Source: CANMUM01 sp965263365 (lineage in GTDB: Bacteria; Pseudomonadota; Alphaproteobacteria; Rhodobacterales; Rhodobacteraceae). Taken from it: DNA of 64,000 nucleotides. The notes under the pieces are model-generated. The model did not search any database and was not told the DNA's origin. It saw nothing but the letters and a program-made list of their open reading frames with translations. The stretch covers positions 124,001 to 188,000 of the forward strand of contig OZ253672.1 of the NCBI GenBank assembly GCA_965263365.1, written 5' to 3'. The position numbers were made by a program, and so were the translations under genes. Positions 1 through 7,028 of this stretch are shown here, piece by piece. How positions within the stretch are numbered: the first letter of the stretch is position 1; the number at the start of each line of letters is the position of its first letter.

Positions 1-2
1 AT

Positions 3-992
3 GCTAAAAAACCTCGAATTCATACATTTGCTGGAACCTCAGCACTCCACCGAAAGCATGTTATGAAAATGTCTAAGAACGAGCTTCTTGATTCCATTAA
101 AACGAGCGTTTCATGGGCAAGTGAAAGGTGTGATGATGTTCAATGGTCTGCGATGGACGCAACGCGTACTGAAATCAGCTTTTTGATTGATGCTTGTAGG
201 ACTGCCGTGGACGCAGGTGCCCGTACTATTAATATAGCGGACACTGTAGGGTATTCACTTCCGCAAGATTTTGCGCATCTAATTAAGAAAATTCATGACG
301 CGATTGGTTTGGACGAATACATTTCGATTTCAGTTCATTGTCATGATGATTTAGGATTAGCCGTTGCAAATTCTATAGCGGCGTTATCTTCAGGAGCTAG
401 CCAAATTGAATGTACAATTAATGGGCTAGGCGAAAGAGCTGGAAATGCTTCGTTGGAAGAAGTGGCTATTTTGCTTAAAGTTCATGAAAAAGCATTGAAT
501 AGTTATTCTGAAATAAATTGCCAGATGCTCACACCAATTAGCAAATTAGTTGAACGCTCGTCAAATTGTTTTGTTCAAAAAAATAAGGCGGTAGTTGGTG
601 AGAATGCATTTGCTCATGAAAGCGGAATTCATCAAGAAGGTTTTTTGAATAATCGAGAAACTTTTGAAATTATATCTCCTAAATTAGTTGGGCGGAAAAA
701 TTCTGAAATTGTAATGGGTAAACATTCTGGACGTTCCGCGTTAAAGCACAAATTGAAAGTCATGGGCATAGATTTACTTGCCGTCGATTTAGACCAATTG
801 TGCATGAATATAAAAAGCGCCGCGTCAGAGGGTAAAAAAATTAATGATGAATATATATTGATTGAGGCGCGATCCTTCGTCAACCAGTATGATGAGGCCA
901 AGGAATTTATGACGGTCACGAGTTCATTAGTTAATAATAGCGACGCAGAACACAATCTGGATCTGAATTCATCAATAATCGAAGAGATGTAA
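3..992 (+). CDS. 2-isopropylmalate synthase-like protein, 5' end outside the window
   Basis: The frame is open to the window edge, so the start lies upstream; the first ATG in frame (63) is internal. The product matches the second part of LeuA-type Claisen-condensing enzymes, which join acetyl-CoA to a 2-oxo acid. Seen: RIHTFAGTSALH, the DATRTE stretch, the metal-binding HCHDDLGLAVANS motif, GERAGNASLEE, FAHESGIHQEGFLNNRETFE and GKHSGRSAL. After that last motif only about 70 residues remain, so the C-terminal leucine-sensing LeuA dimer domain is essentially missing. It could be a feedback-insensitive paralogue serving a specialised pathway, or a gene truncated at its 3' end. The following genes are broken fragments, which favours decay or recombination here. 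A homocitrate or citramalate synthase role cannot be excluded. Confidence 0.8.
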   Translation, partial: AKKPRIHTFAGTSALHRKHVMKMSKNELLDSIKTSVSWASERCDDVQWSAMDATRTEISFLIDACRTAVDAGARTINIADTVGYSLPQDFAHLIKKIHDAIGLDEYISISVHCHDDLGLAVANSIAALSSGASQIECTINGLGERAGNASLEEVAILLKVHEKALNSYSEINCQMLTPISKLVERSSNCFVQKNKAVVGENAFAHESGIHQEGFLNNRETFEIISPKLVGRKNSEIVMGKHSGRSALKHKLKVMGIDLLAVDLDQLCMNIKSAASEGKKINDEYILIEARSFVNQYDEAKEFMTVTSSLVNNSDAEHNLDLNSSIIEEM

Positions 993-1055
993 ACAGTTCT
1001 GGAAGATCATTTGTTTCTGGATTTGCTACATTAAGATGATATAGGTTTTTTATTT

Positions 1056-1160
1056 ATGAGGGTTGGAATTATCGGAGGAGGTTCCTCAGCTATCGCTGTT
1101 TATGTGGAGTTGGCAAGTCGATTGAAAGACGTTACAAAGAGAAAATACCAAAAATGCTAA
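1056..1160 (+). pseudogene. N-terminal fragment of an FAD/NAD(P)-binding protein
   Basis: A 34-codon frame starts MRVGIIGGGSSAIAVYVE, the beta-strand and glycine-rich loop of a Rossmann FAD-binding fold (GxGGxxA type), then stops. Nothing in any frame continues the fold; the next sequence is the C-terminal end of a membrane acyltransferase. I read it as the first few percent of a flavoprotein joined to unrelated DNA by a deletion. Too short to function. Confidence 0.5.
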
Positions 1161-1570
1161 TCACATTTTCAGGACAAATTGCAATATTATCATTTTTTAT
1201 ATTAGTTGCAGTATGCTTTAGGCTTGGCTATCGTACGGTTGAAGAATTATTTTTCATGGTTGATTTGTTGGTGGTGACATGTGTTATGTTCTTGTTTGTA
1301 AACCTTCACTATAAAGAATCAAAATTCAAAAATAGGCTGATTAGAACACCTTTTTTGATTTTGGGAGATATGTCATATAGTTTGTATCTAACACATGCGC
1401 CAATAATTCATATCGTGTGGTTGATACTGTGTTTGGGTGATAGCAATAAAAACGAACAATTTGCTATTCTAACTGTTTGTGCAATTCCAGTCTCTCTTTT
1501 CGTAGGATATCTATTTTACTCAATATTTGAGCGACCATTCATGTCTCACATTTCCAATACAAAAAGATAA
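1154..1570 (+). pseudogene. C-terminal fragment of an acyltransferase 3 family membrane protein
   Basis: The 138 residues are strongly hydrophobic with about four membrane segments. They carry the C-terminal signature of OafA/YrhL-type acyltransferases, LGDMSYSLYLTHAPII, and end in an FYSIFERPF motif. Family members have about ten membrane helices and 350-400 residues, with catalytic His and Arg residues in the N-terminal half, which is absent. It overlaps the end of the flavoprotein fragment by a few bases, so the two are probably joined by a deletion. Intact relatives acylate surface sugars or lipids. Probably a non-functional remnant. Confidence 0.6.
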
Positions 1571-1615
1571 GATGGTATCATGAGGTCAATAATTTAACAT
1601 AAGAAAATTTATAGA

Positions 1616-1658
1616 ATGTATATACATAGTTGACACACACCCTTTCTTTTGCTATGTT
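1616..1658 (+). promoter_or_regulatory. sigma70-type promoter with adjacent 12-bp palindrome, toxin-antitoxin operon
   Basis: A perfect -35 hexamer TTGACA (1630-1635) is followed after exactly 17 bases by TATGTT (1653-1658), a good -10. A perfect palindrome ATGTATATACAT (1616-1627) sits just upstream of the -35. Antitoxins of the MazE/PemI type repress their own operon by binding palindromes at the promoter, so this is the likely autoregulatory operator (inference). An AAGGA ribosome site precedes the antitoxin ATG at 1685. Confidence 0.65.
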
Positions 1659-1684
1659 TTGTGAAATCAGTAAGGAATTTTATC

Positions 1685-1927
1685 ATGCAAGTTCAAGTCA
1701 AGAAATGGGGCAATAGTGCGTCGGTTCGTTTGCCAAGTGGTGTGCTCGAAGATGCGGGTCTAAAACTTGATGATTATGTTGATATTCGTCACGAAGATGG
1801 GCGCATTATCATTGAACCGGTGGTTGTAAAGCCCTATGCGCTTGGCGTTATGCTTGGTGCCATTTCAGATGAAAACCTTCATTCTGAAAAACTCACAGAC
1901 GCTCCTATTGGAAACGAGTGGATTTAA
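1685..1927 (+). CDS. PemI/MazE-family antitoxin (AbrB fold)
   Basis: An 80-residue protein starting MQVQVKKWGNSASVRLPSGV, the swapped-hairpin AbrB/MazE DNA-binding signature; the C-terminal half should wrap the toxin. I chose the ATG at 1685 because AAGGAA precedes it and the family starts there; the longer upstream frame lacks support. Its stop overlaps the toxin start by one base (TAATG), so the two are translationally coupled, typical of these modules. The antitoxin neutralises the toxin and, with it, represses the promoter just upstream. The module looks intact although the surrounding 5 kb is full of broken genes. Confidence 0.88.
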   Translation: MQVQVKKWGNSASVRLPSGVLEDAGLKLDDYVDIRHEDGRIIIEPVVVKPYALGVMLGAISDENLHSEKLTDAPIGNEWI

Positions 1928-2259
1928 TGCCGGCTTATATCCCAAAGCAAGGCGATATCGTTTGGTTAGAGTTTAATCCTCAGGCAGGCCATGAGCAAGC
2001 GGGGCATCGTCCCGCGGTCGTATTGAGTCCTCTGCTCTATAACCAAAAAACGGGTCTCATGCTTTGCGTGCCACTTACAACAAAAATCAAAGGATATCCT
2101 TTTGAAGTTTTAATCGCTGGCAGCCCCGAACAAGTCGCACTTGCGGATCAGATCAAGTCGTTGGACTGGAAAGCAAGAAATGCCAAGCATAAAAGCGACG
2201 TTTCAAAGGCTGAGCTTGCCGAAATACAAGCGAAGGCGACCGCATTGTTAAACGGCTAG
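1927..2259 (+). CDS. PemK/MazF-family toxin, mRNA interferase
   Basis: A 110-residue protein with the PemK/MazF fold: N-terminal QGDIVWLEFNPQAGHEQAGHRPAVVLSP (read in parts: GDIVWLEF, then QAGHEQAGHRPAVV) and, near residue 75-80, the DQIKSLDW stretch. In this family the conserved Arg after the AGH loop and the Gln/Ser/Asp region near 75-80 contribute to RNA cleavage. It should cut single-stranded mRNA at short motifs when the unstable antitoxin is lost. The ATG at 1927 overlaps the antitoxin stop. All expected segments and normal length (about 110) are present, so it is probably active. It most resembles the ChpB/PemK subgroup. Confidence 0.88.
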   Translation: MPAYIPKQGDIVWLEFNPQAGHEQAGHRPAVVLSPLLYNQKTGLMLCVPLTTKIKGYPFEVLIAGSPEQVALADQIKSLDWKARNAKHKSDVSKAELAEIQAKATALLNG

Positions 2260-2730
2260 TTGACCCGGTCGCCTGTCCTGAAAACTCCTAAAATCCTAAC
2301 AGCTCTAAAGTGAGCAGCTAAATTAGAGATGCGCGCGCAATGAAGAGCTTATCCGTTGGCGTGATACGGCCAAAATCAAAGGCATACCGCTTTCCAAAAT
2401 GACAAGGCAAACCATTGATTGGGTTCCTGTTCGCGCACGATATCAAGCCAAAGGAAGCGTTAACGTGAGTTTCCGCGCATAGGGCATAACTTCAATCTCA
2501 AATGCAATTATAATCAAATATGCCTCAAAGACTAGCCAACGGTGAGAAGCTTTATGTTTATAGTGTCTTCCATGCTCGGATTTTATTATTTTGGGATGAT
2601 GATATTGAAACTCCTAAAGTTTGACCAAACTCGTCTTGCGCCAAAAAGTTGATAAGCAAACTATCTTTAACCTATCTCTGATTGTTTTTGATGGCACGCT
2701 TGATACATTTGCCATTTGCTCACTCGCTCG
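2260..2730. other. gap with no convincing gene
   Basis: Short frames only. On the plus strand 2336-2482 is a 48-codon stop-bounded frame with protein-like composition (it contains RNEELIRWRDTAKIKGIPLS) and no good start, possibly the tail of a lost gene. A 31-codon ATG frame begins near 2554. Neither matches anything I recognise. Confidence 0.4.
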
Positions 2731-2943
2731 TTACTTGGGTTGTGGAAATTCTGGCGGACGAAATCCGTCGAGCATCCATCTCATAACTTGGCTTGCAACT
2801 GGGTTGGGAGGTCGAGAAGACGATCTTTCAACGTCCATTTCCCATCGTCTAATAGTGACGTCGTTGGTGTCGAGTATTTTTGCCAATTGTTTTTGCGATA
2901 GACCGAGTGTTTCTCTGCCTTCTTTGAATTGTTCGGGGGTCAT
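2731..2943 (-). CDS. small helix-turn-helix DNA-binding protein
   Basis: A 70-residue protein: MTPEQFKEGRETLGLSQKQ, then LAKILDTNDVTIRRWEMD, a classical XRE-type helix-turn-helix in which LSQKQLAKIL and DVTIRRWE are the two helices. The short C-terminal tail is rich in Pro and Arg. Proteins of this size in alphaproteobacteria are often found in prophage remnants or islands and probably regulate locally. Its ATG follows directly on the stop of the 54-residue membrane protein upstream (TAAATG), so both are probably read from one mRNA. No recognisable target site is seen. Confidence 0.75.
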   Translation of the reverse strand: MTPEQFKEGRETLGLSQKQLAKILDTNDVTIRRWEMDVERSSSRPPNPVASQVMRWMLDGFRPPEFPQPK

Positions 2944-3108
2944 TTAGAAAAACAACTTAACAATTGCCGCTGTAGCGCCCATTAAAACCGCGGCCGCCAT
3001 AAATGGCACTAAAAATGTATTAACACTAACCTGCTTAGGTTCGGCTAACATTTTGGCAATTTCAGCACGCATTTTATCGTCAGAAAAGTTTCGTTCTTGA
3101 GTGGTCAT
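2944..3108 (-). CDS. 54-residue single-span membrane protein
   Basis: An ATG at 3108 opens a frame of 54 codons ending exactly at the start of the HTH gene. The product has a charged N-terminus (MTTQERNFSDDKMRAEIAKM), a short linker, and one hydrophobic segment of about 20 residues near the C-terminus rich in Ala, Val, Gly and Leu (VPFMAAAVLMGATAAIV). The MRAEIAKMLAE pattern followed by a membrane span resembles tiny prophage-associated membrane proteins of alphaproteobacteria. The zero-base spacing to the HTH gene supports a real two-gene unit. Function unknown; a membrane partner of the regulator or a phage remnant are both possible. Confidence 0.6.
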   Translation of the reverse strand: MTTQERNFSDDKMRAEIAKMLAEPKQVSVNTFLVPFMAAAVLMGATAAIVKLFF

Positions 3109-3590
3109 AGTTTTTACTTTTTGTTAAAAATGAGTTTCATTGCTCATTCAATCAATATAGTACCGATGGCACTACTTATCAAGCTTCTTATTTGCCCTTG
3201 TCTTTGCATGACTTACCTCATCTTCATGACTACTTCACGTAAATAATAATTCCCTCTTCTACCTACTAAAAGCCAGCCAATCAACGAACCGTCCTCATAT
3301 ACATCACCCACATCACCGATATATTTACTTGTCCTTTCATCGAACCATTTCCGATGTGGTATGGATCACCAAGAAAGCTTTATTTTCACAAGCATACGTA
3401 AGCGTCCGTTGAACTCGCCCTTATGTTTTTTTGCGCTTGGTTTAGTGTCCTCCAAACTAAGTGGACATTATGGCGCTAAATATGCTCTGGGCAACACTAA
3501 GCGCAAGGATATCAATTTAAAAAAGTGATGACGTCTGACGAGAGGCGGAGCGCTGCTACCCATCTTGTGGATTGCTATGATGTGAACAAA
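3109..3590. other. gap holding a decayed minus-strand frame
   Basis: On the minus strand a frame ending at 3213-3215 stays protein-like up to about 3431 (including KYIGDVGDVYEDGSLIGWLL and VGRRGNYYLREVV) but has a stop at 3366-3368 and no start after it. I take it as the relic of a lost gene of unknown function. From about 3440 the sequence becomes richer in G+C and leads into transposase remnants. Confidence 0.35.
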
Positions 3591-3690
3591 CGGCGCACCT
3601 GCGCTAGGCTTCAGACCGACCGATCAGTGGTTCGCCATCAATCGAGGCGCTGTGATGATATTGCGCTTCGGGACGCAATTAAGATCTGAG
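3590..3690 (+). pseudogene. fragment of an IS3-family transposase OrfB (first copy)
   Basis: In one plus frame the translation includes DRSVVRHQSRRCDDIALRDA, matching the N-terminal region of IS3-family OrfB proteins (pattern SRSVVRYQSRRxDDxALRDRI) and then a stop. It lies upstream of, and is distinct from, the OrfA/OrfB pair starting at 3760, so at least two insertion elements have contributed to this patch. Confidence 0.45.
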
Positions 3691-3759
3691 CTTGCACCGA
3701 TTTGCTTCCGCTTTGTTTGGATTGATTTTTCACGATAATGCCAAGCAAAGGAGGATGAG

Positions 3760-4035
3760 ATGGCAGCAAGATTTGATGATGATTTCAAGCGTGCAGTTGT
3801 AGGTGTTGCGCAAACGAGTGGGTTAATCCAACGGCAGGTCGCGGCTGATTTTGTCATTGGTTTGTCGAGGCTCGGCAAATGGCTGGTCAAATTTGGGGAT
3901 CAAACTGTCATGAGCCAGAGCCAACTCGACCTGTTGAAGGAGATTGAACGGCTTCGCAAAGAAAACCGCCTTCTCAAGGAGGAGAGGGATGTGCTAGAAA
4001 AGGCAGCTATGTTCTTCGCGGAGCAAAGCAAATGA
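3760..4035 (+). CDS. IS3-family transposase OrfA (HTH subunit)
   Basis: A 91-residue protein beginning MAARFDDDFKRAVVGVAQTS, the helix-turn-helix of IS3-family OrfA, and ending in a leucine zipper-like coil (EIERLRKENRLLKEERDVLE, then KAAMFFAEQSK). An AAGGAGGATGAG ribosome site precedes the ATG. The frame is intact and of normal length, but its partner OrfB, which overlaps it by four bases (ATGA), is destroyed. OrfA alone cannot transpose the element. Confidence 0.8.
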   Translation: MAARFDDDFKRAVVGVAQTSGLIQRQVAADFVIGLSRLGKWLVKFGDQTVMSQSQLDLLKEIERLRKENRLLKEERDVLEKAAMFFAEQSK

Positions 4036-4975
4036 GGTTCTTCATTGATGGCTATCGCGGGGATCTCAGTCAGGCCCGATTGTGTCGGATTTTTGGTGTC
4101 ACCGTACGCGGTCTGCGCGCTTGGCGTGCGCGACCGCTCAGTGTGCGGGCGCGTGAAGATATGGTTTTATCGGCGCATTTGCGAGCGCAGGCGAAGCTAT
4201 GCAACTTTTCCTATGGTCGTATTCGAATGACGATGGAGTTACGTGATTTGGGGTTCTCTATCGGTGAACGGCGGGTTGCGCGGTTGATGGCCGCGAATGA
4301 TATCAAGTTCATTAGAACGCAGAAATATAAGCGCACGACCGATAGCAATCACAGCTTCCCCTTCACCGAATACCAAATGAATCAGTGATATAAGCTATAT
4401 TTGGACGCGCGAGGGGTGGCTATATTTAGCGGTCGTGATTGATCTCTTTTCGAGGAAAGTCATTGGCTGGGCAACCAGTGACCGGCTCAAACGTGATCTC
4501 GCGCTAAGAGCCCTTCGCATGGCTCTGACACGCCGCCGCCCACTGGCGGGTTGCATCCATCATTCGGATCGCGGCAGTCAAGACTGCGCCTCTGCGAGAC
4601 GTGCGGGCGCCAGCGAAGCGCGAAAGCTCGCAATTCAAATGAATACCAGAAATTGTTTCAAGCACACGGCCTTCGCGCCTCAATGAGCGGCAAAGGAAAT
4701 TGCTATGAGTTCGAGCGAAAAACAAATCATCCAGTGAATGATTTGTCGCGATGGACCCCGCGTGCGTGAGCTTTTTCAAAACCATTAAGGCCGAACTGAT
4801 TTGGCGCGGCCAGTGAATGACGCGGGCGCAAAATGAAACCGCCATCGGAAACTACATTGATAGATTCTACAACACCGTTCGAAAGCATTCGGCAATCGGA
4901 TAGCAGTCACCGATCAATTTCGAGGCTAAAATTAAATCTGGCAAAAGGAAAAAAAGCCGCATAAAGGAGATAAAA
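4032..4975 (+). pseudogene. IS3-family transposase OrfB, multiply broken
   Basis: The N-terminal 118 codons are continuous (HTH_21-like region, then NFSYGRIRMTMELRDLGFSI). The frame then breaks: the following PNTK-stop-ISDISYIWT segment is in another frame and has TGA where family members have Trp, with about ten residues lost. The DDE core resumes as REGWLYLAVVIDLFSRKVIG and HHSDRGSQ, then at least three further shifts separate YQKLFQAHGLRASMSGKGNCY, SFFKTIKAELIW and ETAIGNYIDRFYNTVRKHSA. All pieces of a former OrfB are in order to about 4975. Dead transposase; the ends of the element are not obvious. Confidence 0.85.
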
Positions 4976-5009
4976 AAGCGGAACAAAAACGTTACAAGTC
5001 TAGGTCGTG

Positions 5010-5396
5010 ATGATCGGTGTCGCTGCGGTTCTCCTTATGCTAGGAATCGGGCGTATCTTCGGTGCAACGGGAAGCATGTCTGGCATGCTTTTTGGATCTG
5101 ATCGTGACGAAATTTCTTAGCGGATCGCACTTGTCGCTGGCATGTTAAGTGCACCTTTGGTTATTTATTTATTTTCTGGAAAAATGCCGCAAGTTCACGT
5201 CCCGATTAGTCCTTTTATGATCGTCATAGGCGGGATAATTGTTGGTTTCGGCGCAAGCCTTGGATCAGGATGTACTTCGGGTCACGGTGTTTGTGGTTTG
5301 TCGCGCTTGTCTTTAAGATCGGCTGTCGCAATTCTGACGTTTATAAATGTGGCCGCAATCACAGTGTATGTTGTGCGTCACGTTATGGGTTGGTAA
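5010..5396 (+). pseudogene. YeeE/YedE-family transporter half with in-frame TAG
   Basis: From 5010 the frame reads MIGVAAVLLMLGIGRIFGAT, then meets TAG at 5118-5120, and continues without further defect to 5396 through PFMIVIGGIIVGFGASLGSG, CTSGHGVCGLSRLSLRS and a last membrane helix. The GCTSGHGVCG motif with two cysteines is diagnostic of YeeE/YedE (DUF395) proteins, which move thiosulfate or other sulfur compounds across the inner membrane. The first few residues of the family are missing because a stop and transposon remnant lie directly upstream. Apart from that truncation and one stop the gene looks healthy, so loss is recent, or the stop is misread or a sequencing error. Confidence 0.75.
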
Positions 5397-5399
5397 GCG

Positions 5400-5810
5400 A
5401 TGAAATTTGTCTATATTTATTTAGTTGGTTTGGTTTTCGGAGTTGGTATTGCTGTATCAGGAATGATCGACCCCGCAAAGGTTCTCAATTTCTTTGATTT
5501 ATCGGGGAGTTGGGACCCCAGTTTAGCATTCGTAATGGCGGGTGCAGTTCTTGTCACTTTTTTCTAATACCGACTGGTGTGGCGACGCTCTCAACCGTTG
5601 TTTGCGGTAATGTTTCAAATTCAAAATTCGACAAAAATTGATTTGAAGTTAGTTGGCGGGTCCGCGCTACTTGGTGTGGGATGGGTTATCGCGGGTTTTT
5701 GTCCTGGCGCGGCTATTCCGGGGCTTGGAACGGGAAATGTAGAAGTTATGTTGTTTCTGATTTCGGTTTGGTGTGGTTTTTATATTCGGCGAAAGCTTCT
5801 TCCTAGCTAG
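5400..5810 (+). pseudogene. second YeeE/YedE-family protein with in-frame TAA
   Basis: Begins MKFVYIYLVGLVFGVGIAVS, continues GMIDPAKVLNFFDLSGSWDP, a signature of the DUF6691/YedE partner protein, and meets TAA at 5565-5567. The same frame then continues to 5810 through KLVGGSALLGVGWVIAGFCP, with the GFCPGAAIPGL motif. One stop therefore interrupts an otherwise normal 136-codon gene. It starts three bases after its companion and the two would form one sulfur-compound transporter. Both partners being broken by single nonsense codons suggests that the transporter function was lost. Confidence 0.75.
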
Positions 5811-5913
5811 TATTTTCTTTGAATTTGCCTTTGGCCTGAATAAAGCGATGCAACAAATCTTTGCCAGCTAACGGATTGGCAAAAAATACAATTTTTTCAG
5901 TGCATTAACTTTG

Positions 5914-6702
5914 CTAGCCGCTGAAATGCGAAAGATTGAGTTTTGCTAATTGCTCAATTTCTATTTTTTCCTTATGAACCAGCGTTGAGGGGAAACTTTC
6001 ATTTATAAAAAATGGATTTTTAAGGGCACCACCGTTTAGCGTTGGCGCCATTGCTCCTGATAATTTCCACAGTTTTTTGAGCTCTGGTATGGATTTTATG
6101 TCTTTGTGCTTTCGATTTCTCCCATCAAAACAAGAAAACAAAATTGCCCAGTCGATACCACAGACGATCTTCTGTTTTTGTGTAAAGTCGCGCAATTTTT
6201 GAGCCCCAGTTCGGGTTAAAAAATACCCATCCCCCCCAGGCGCGCGTTTTGAGAAGCCCTGATTAAATAAGCGGTTAAATCCATCTGGCTCAAGTTTTGA
6301 AATGGGCTCACTCGCTAAGGAAGACAATCTGTCATTCATAAATACAATGTCAAGCTCCTGATTCACGATTTCATCAATCGGGAGAGTTTCGATTGAACTG
6401 CGAGGAGCGCTATCATCTTCTGCAATGAGGGCAAATTTATGATTTGATTCAAGAAGTTTTTCCCAAGCTCGCATATGGGATATATAGCAGGCGAGCGCTC
6501 CGGGCTTAATCCAACTCTCACCCCAAAAATGCGTCCCGATAAGTGATGAATATGGCGCAAATACCGAAATGTCACCGTGTCCATCTAACGCATTTATGAA
6601 TTCAAATGCTATACCTTGTTTTTTATATTGATCAGTCACCCAATTAGCGCGCACCTCATCGTTCTGACGATGAATGACATAAACTGGAAATGAGTGCATC
6701 AT
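5914..6702 (-). CDS. family 25 glycosyltransferase (LPS/glycan type)
   Basis: 262 residues. The N-terminus, FPVYVIHRQNDEVRANWV, and the central GALACYISHMRAWEKLLESN followed by FALIAEDD are the hallmarks of glycosyltransferase family 25, which adds beta-linked galactose or related sugars to lipooligosaccharide cores; EDD is the metal/nucleotide-sugar motif. No signal or membrane segment, so it acts in the cytoplasm. The start overlaps the hisE stop by four bases (ATGA), so it is translated with hisF-hisE. The histidine link is positional only; substrate unknown. Confidence 0.85.
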   Translation of the reverse strand: MMHSFPVYVIHRQNDEVRANWVTDQYKKQGIAFEFINALDGHGDISVFAPYSSLIGTHFWGESWIKPGALACYISHMRAWEKLLESNHKFALIAEDDSAPRSSIETLPIDEIVNQELDIVFMNDRLSSLASEPISKLEPDGFNRLFNQGFSKRAPGGDGYFLTRTGAQKLRDFTQKQKIVCGIDWAILFSCFDGRNRKHKDIKSIPELKKLWKLSGAMAPTLNGGALKNPFFINESFPSTLVHKEKIEIEQLAKLNLSHFSG

Positions 6703-7028
6703 TTTTGGTTTTTAGACTTACGCTCTTGCTTTTCAACGATTCCAGACTTGCCTTCGCGCCGTTCAAGCTCCTCGTATACGTCTTCAAGAGACACATCACG
6801 TGATTGCATCATTACGAGAAGATGAAAAAGAACGTCTGCACATTCTTCTTTAAGATTCTTGCGATCTCCTTTTGCACAAGCAATAATAGCTTCGACGGCC
6901 TCTTCTCCAAATTTTTCGGCGCATTTCTCGGGGCCGCGCGCAAAAAGTTTGGCCGTATAAGACTTTGACTTATCTGCACCTTTTCGATTTTCTATTTTTC
7001 GTGCGAGACGTGTTAATACGGTTGGCAT
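6699..7028 (-). CDS. hisE: phosphoribosyl-ATP pyrophosphatase
   Basis: 109 residues of the all-alpha MazG-like HisE fold. Seen: KSYTAKLFARGPEKCAEKFG, then EEAVEAIIACAKGD and the metal-binding EECADVLFHLLVMM helix. It hydrolyses phosphoribosyl-ATP to phosphoribosyl-AMP, the second step of histidine synthesis. Its ATG shares one base with the hisF stop (TGATG), so the two are coupled. The C-terminal ten residues are a charged tail (EKQERKSKNQK) that overlaps the next gene. A separate HisE, not fused to HisI, is normal in alphaproteobacteria. Confidence 0.95.
   Translation of the reverse strand: MPTVLTRLARKIENRKGADKSKSYTAKLFARGPEKCAEKFGEEAVEAIIACAKGDRKNLKEECADVLFHLLVMMQSRDVSLEDVYEELERREGKSGIVEKQERKSKNQK

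Noticed and set aside
2621..2947. 108-codon plus frame opposite the HTH gene
   Set aside because: Antisense shadow of the HTH coding region; no ATG-proximal ribosome site or domain.
4504..4845. 113-codon minus frame across the OrfB remnant
   Set aside because: Shadow of the degraded transposase; the plus-strand pieces match IS3 OrfB in order.
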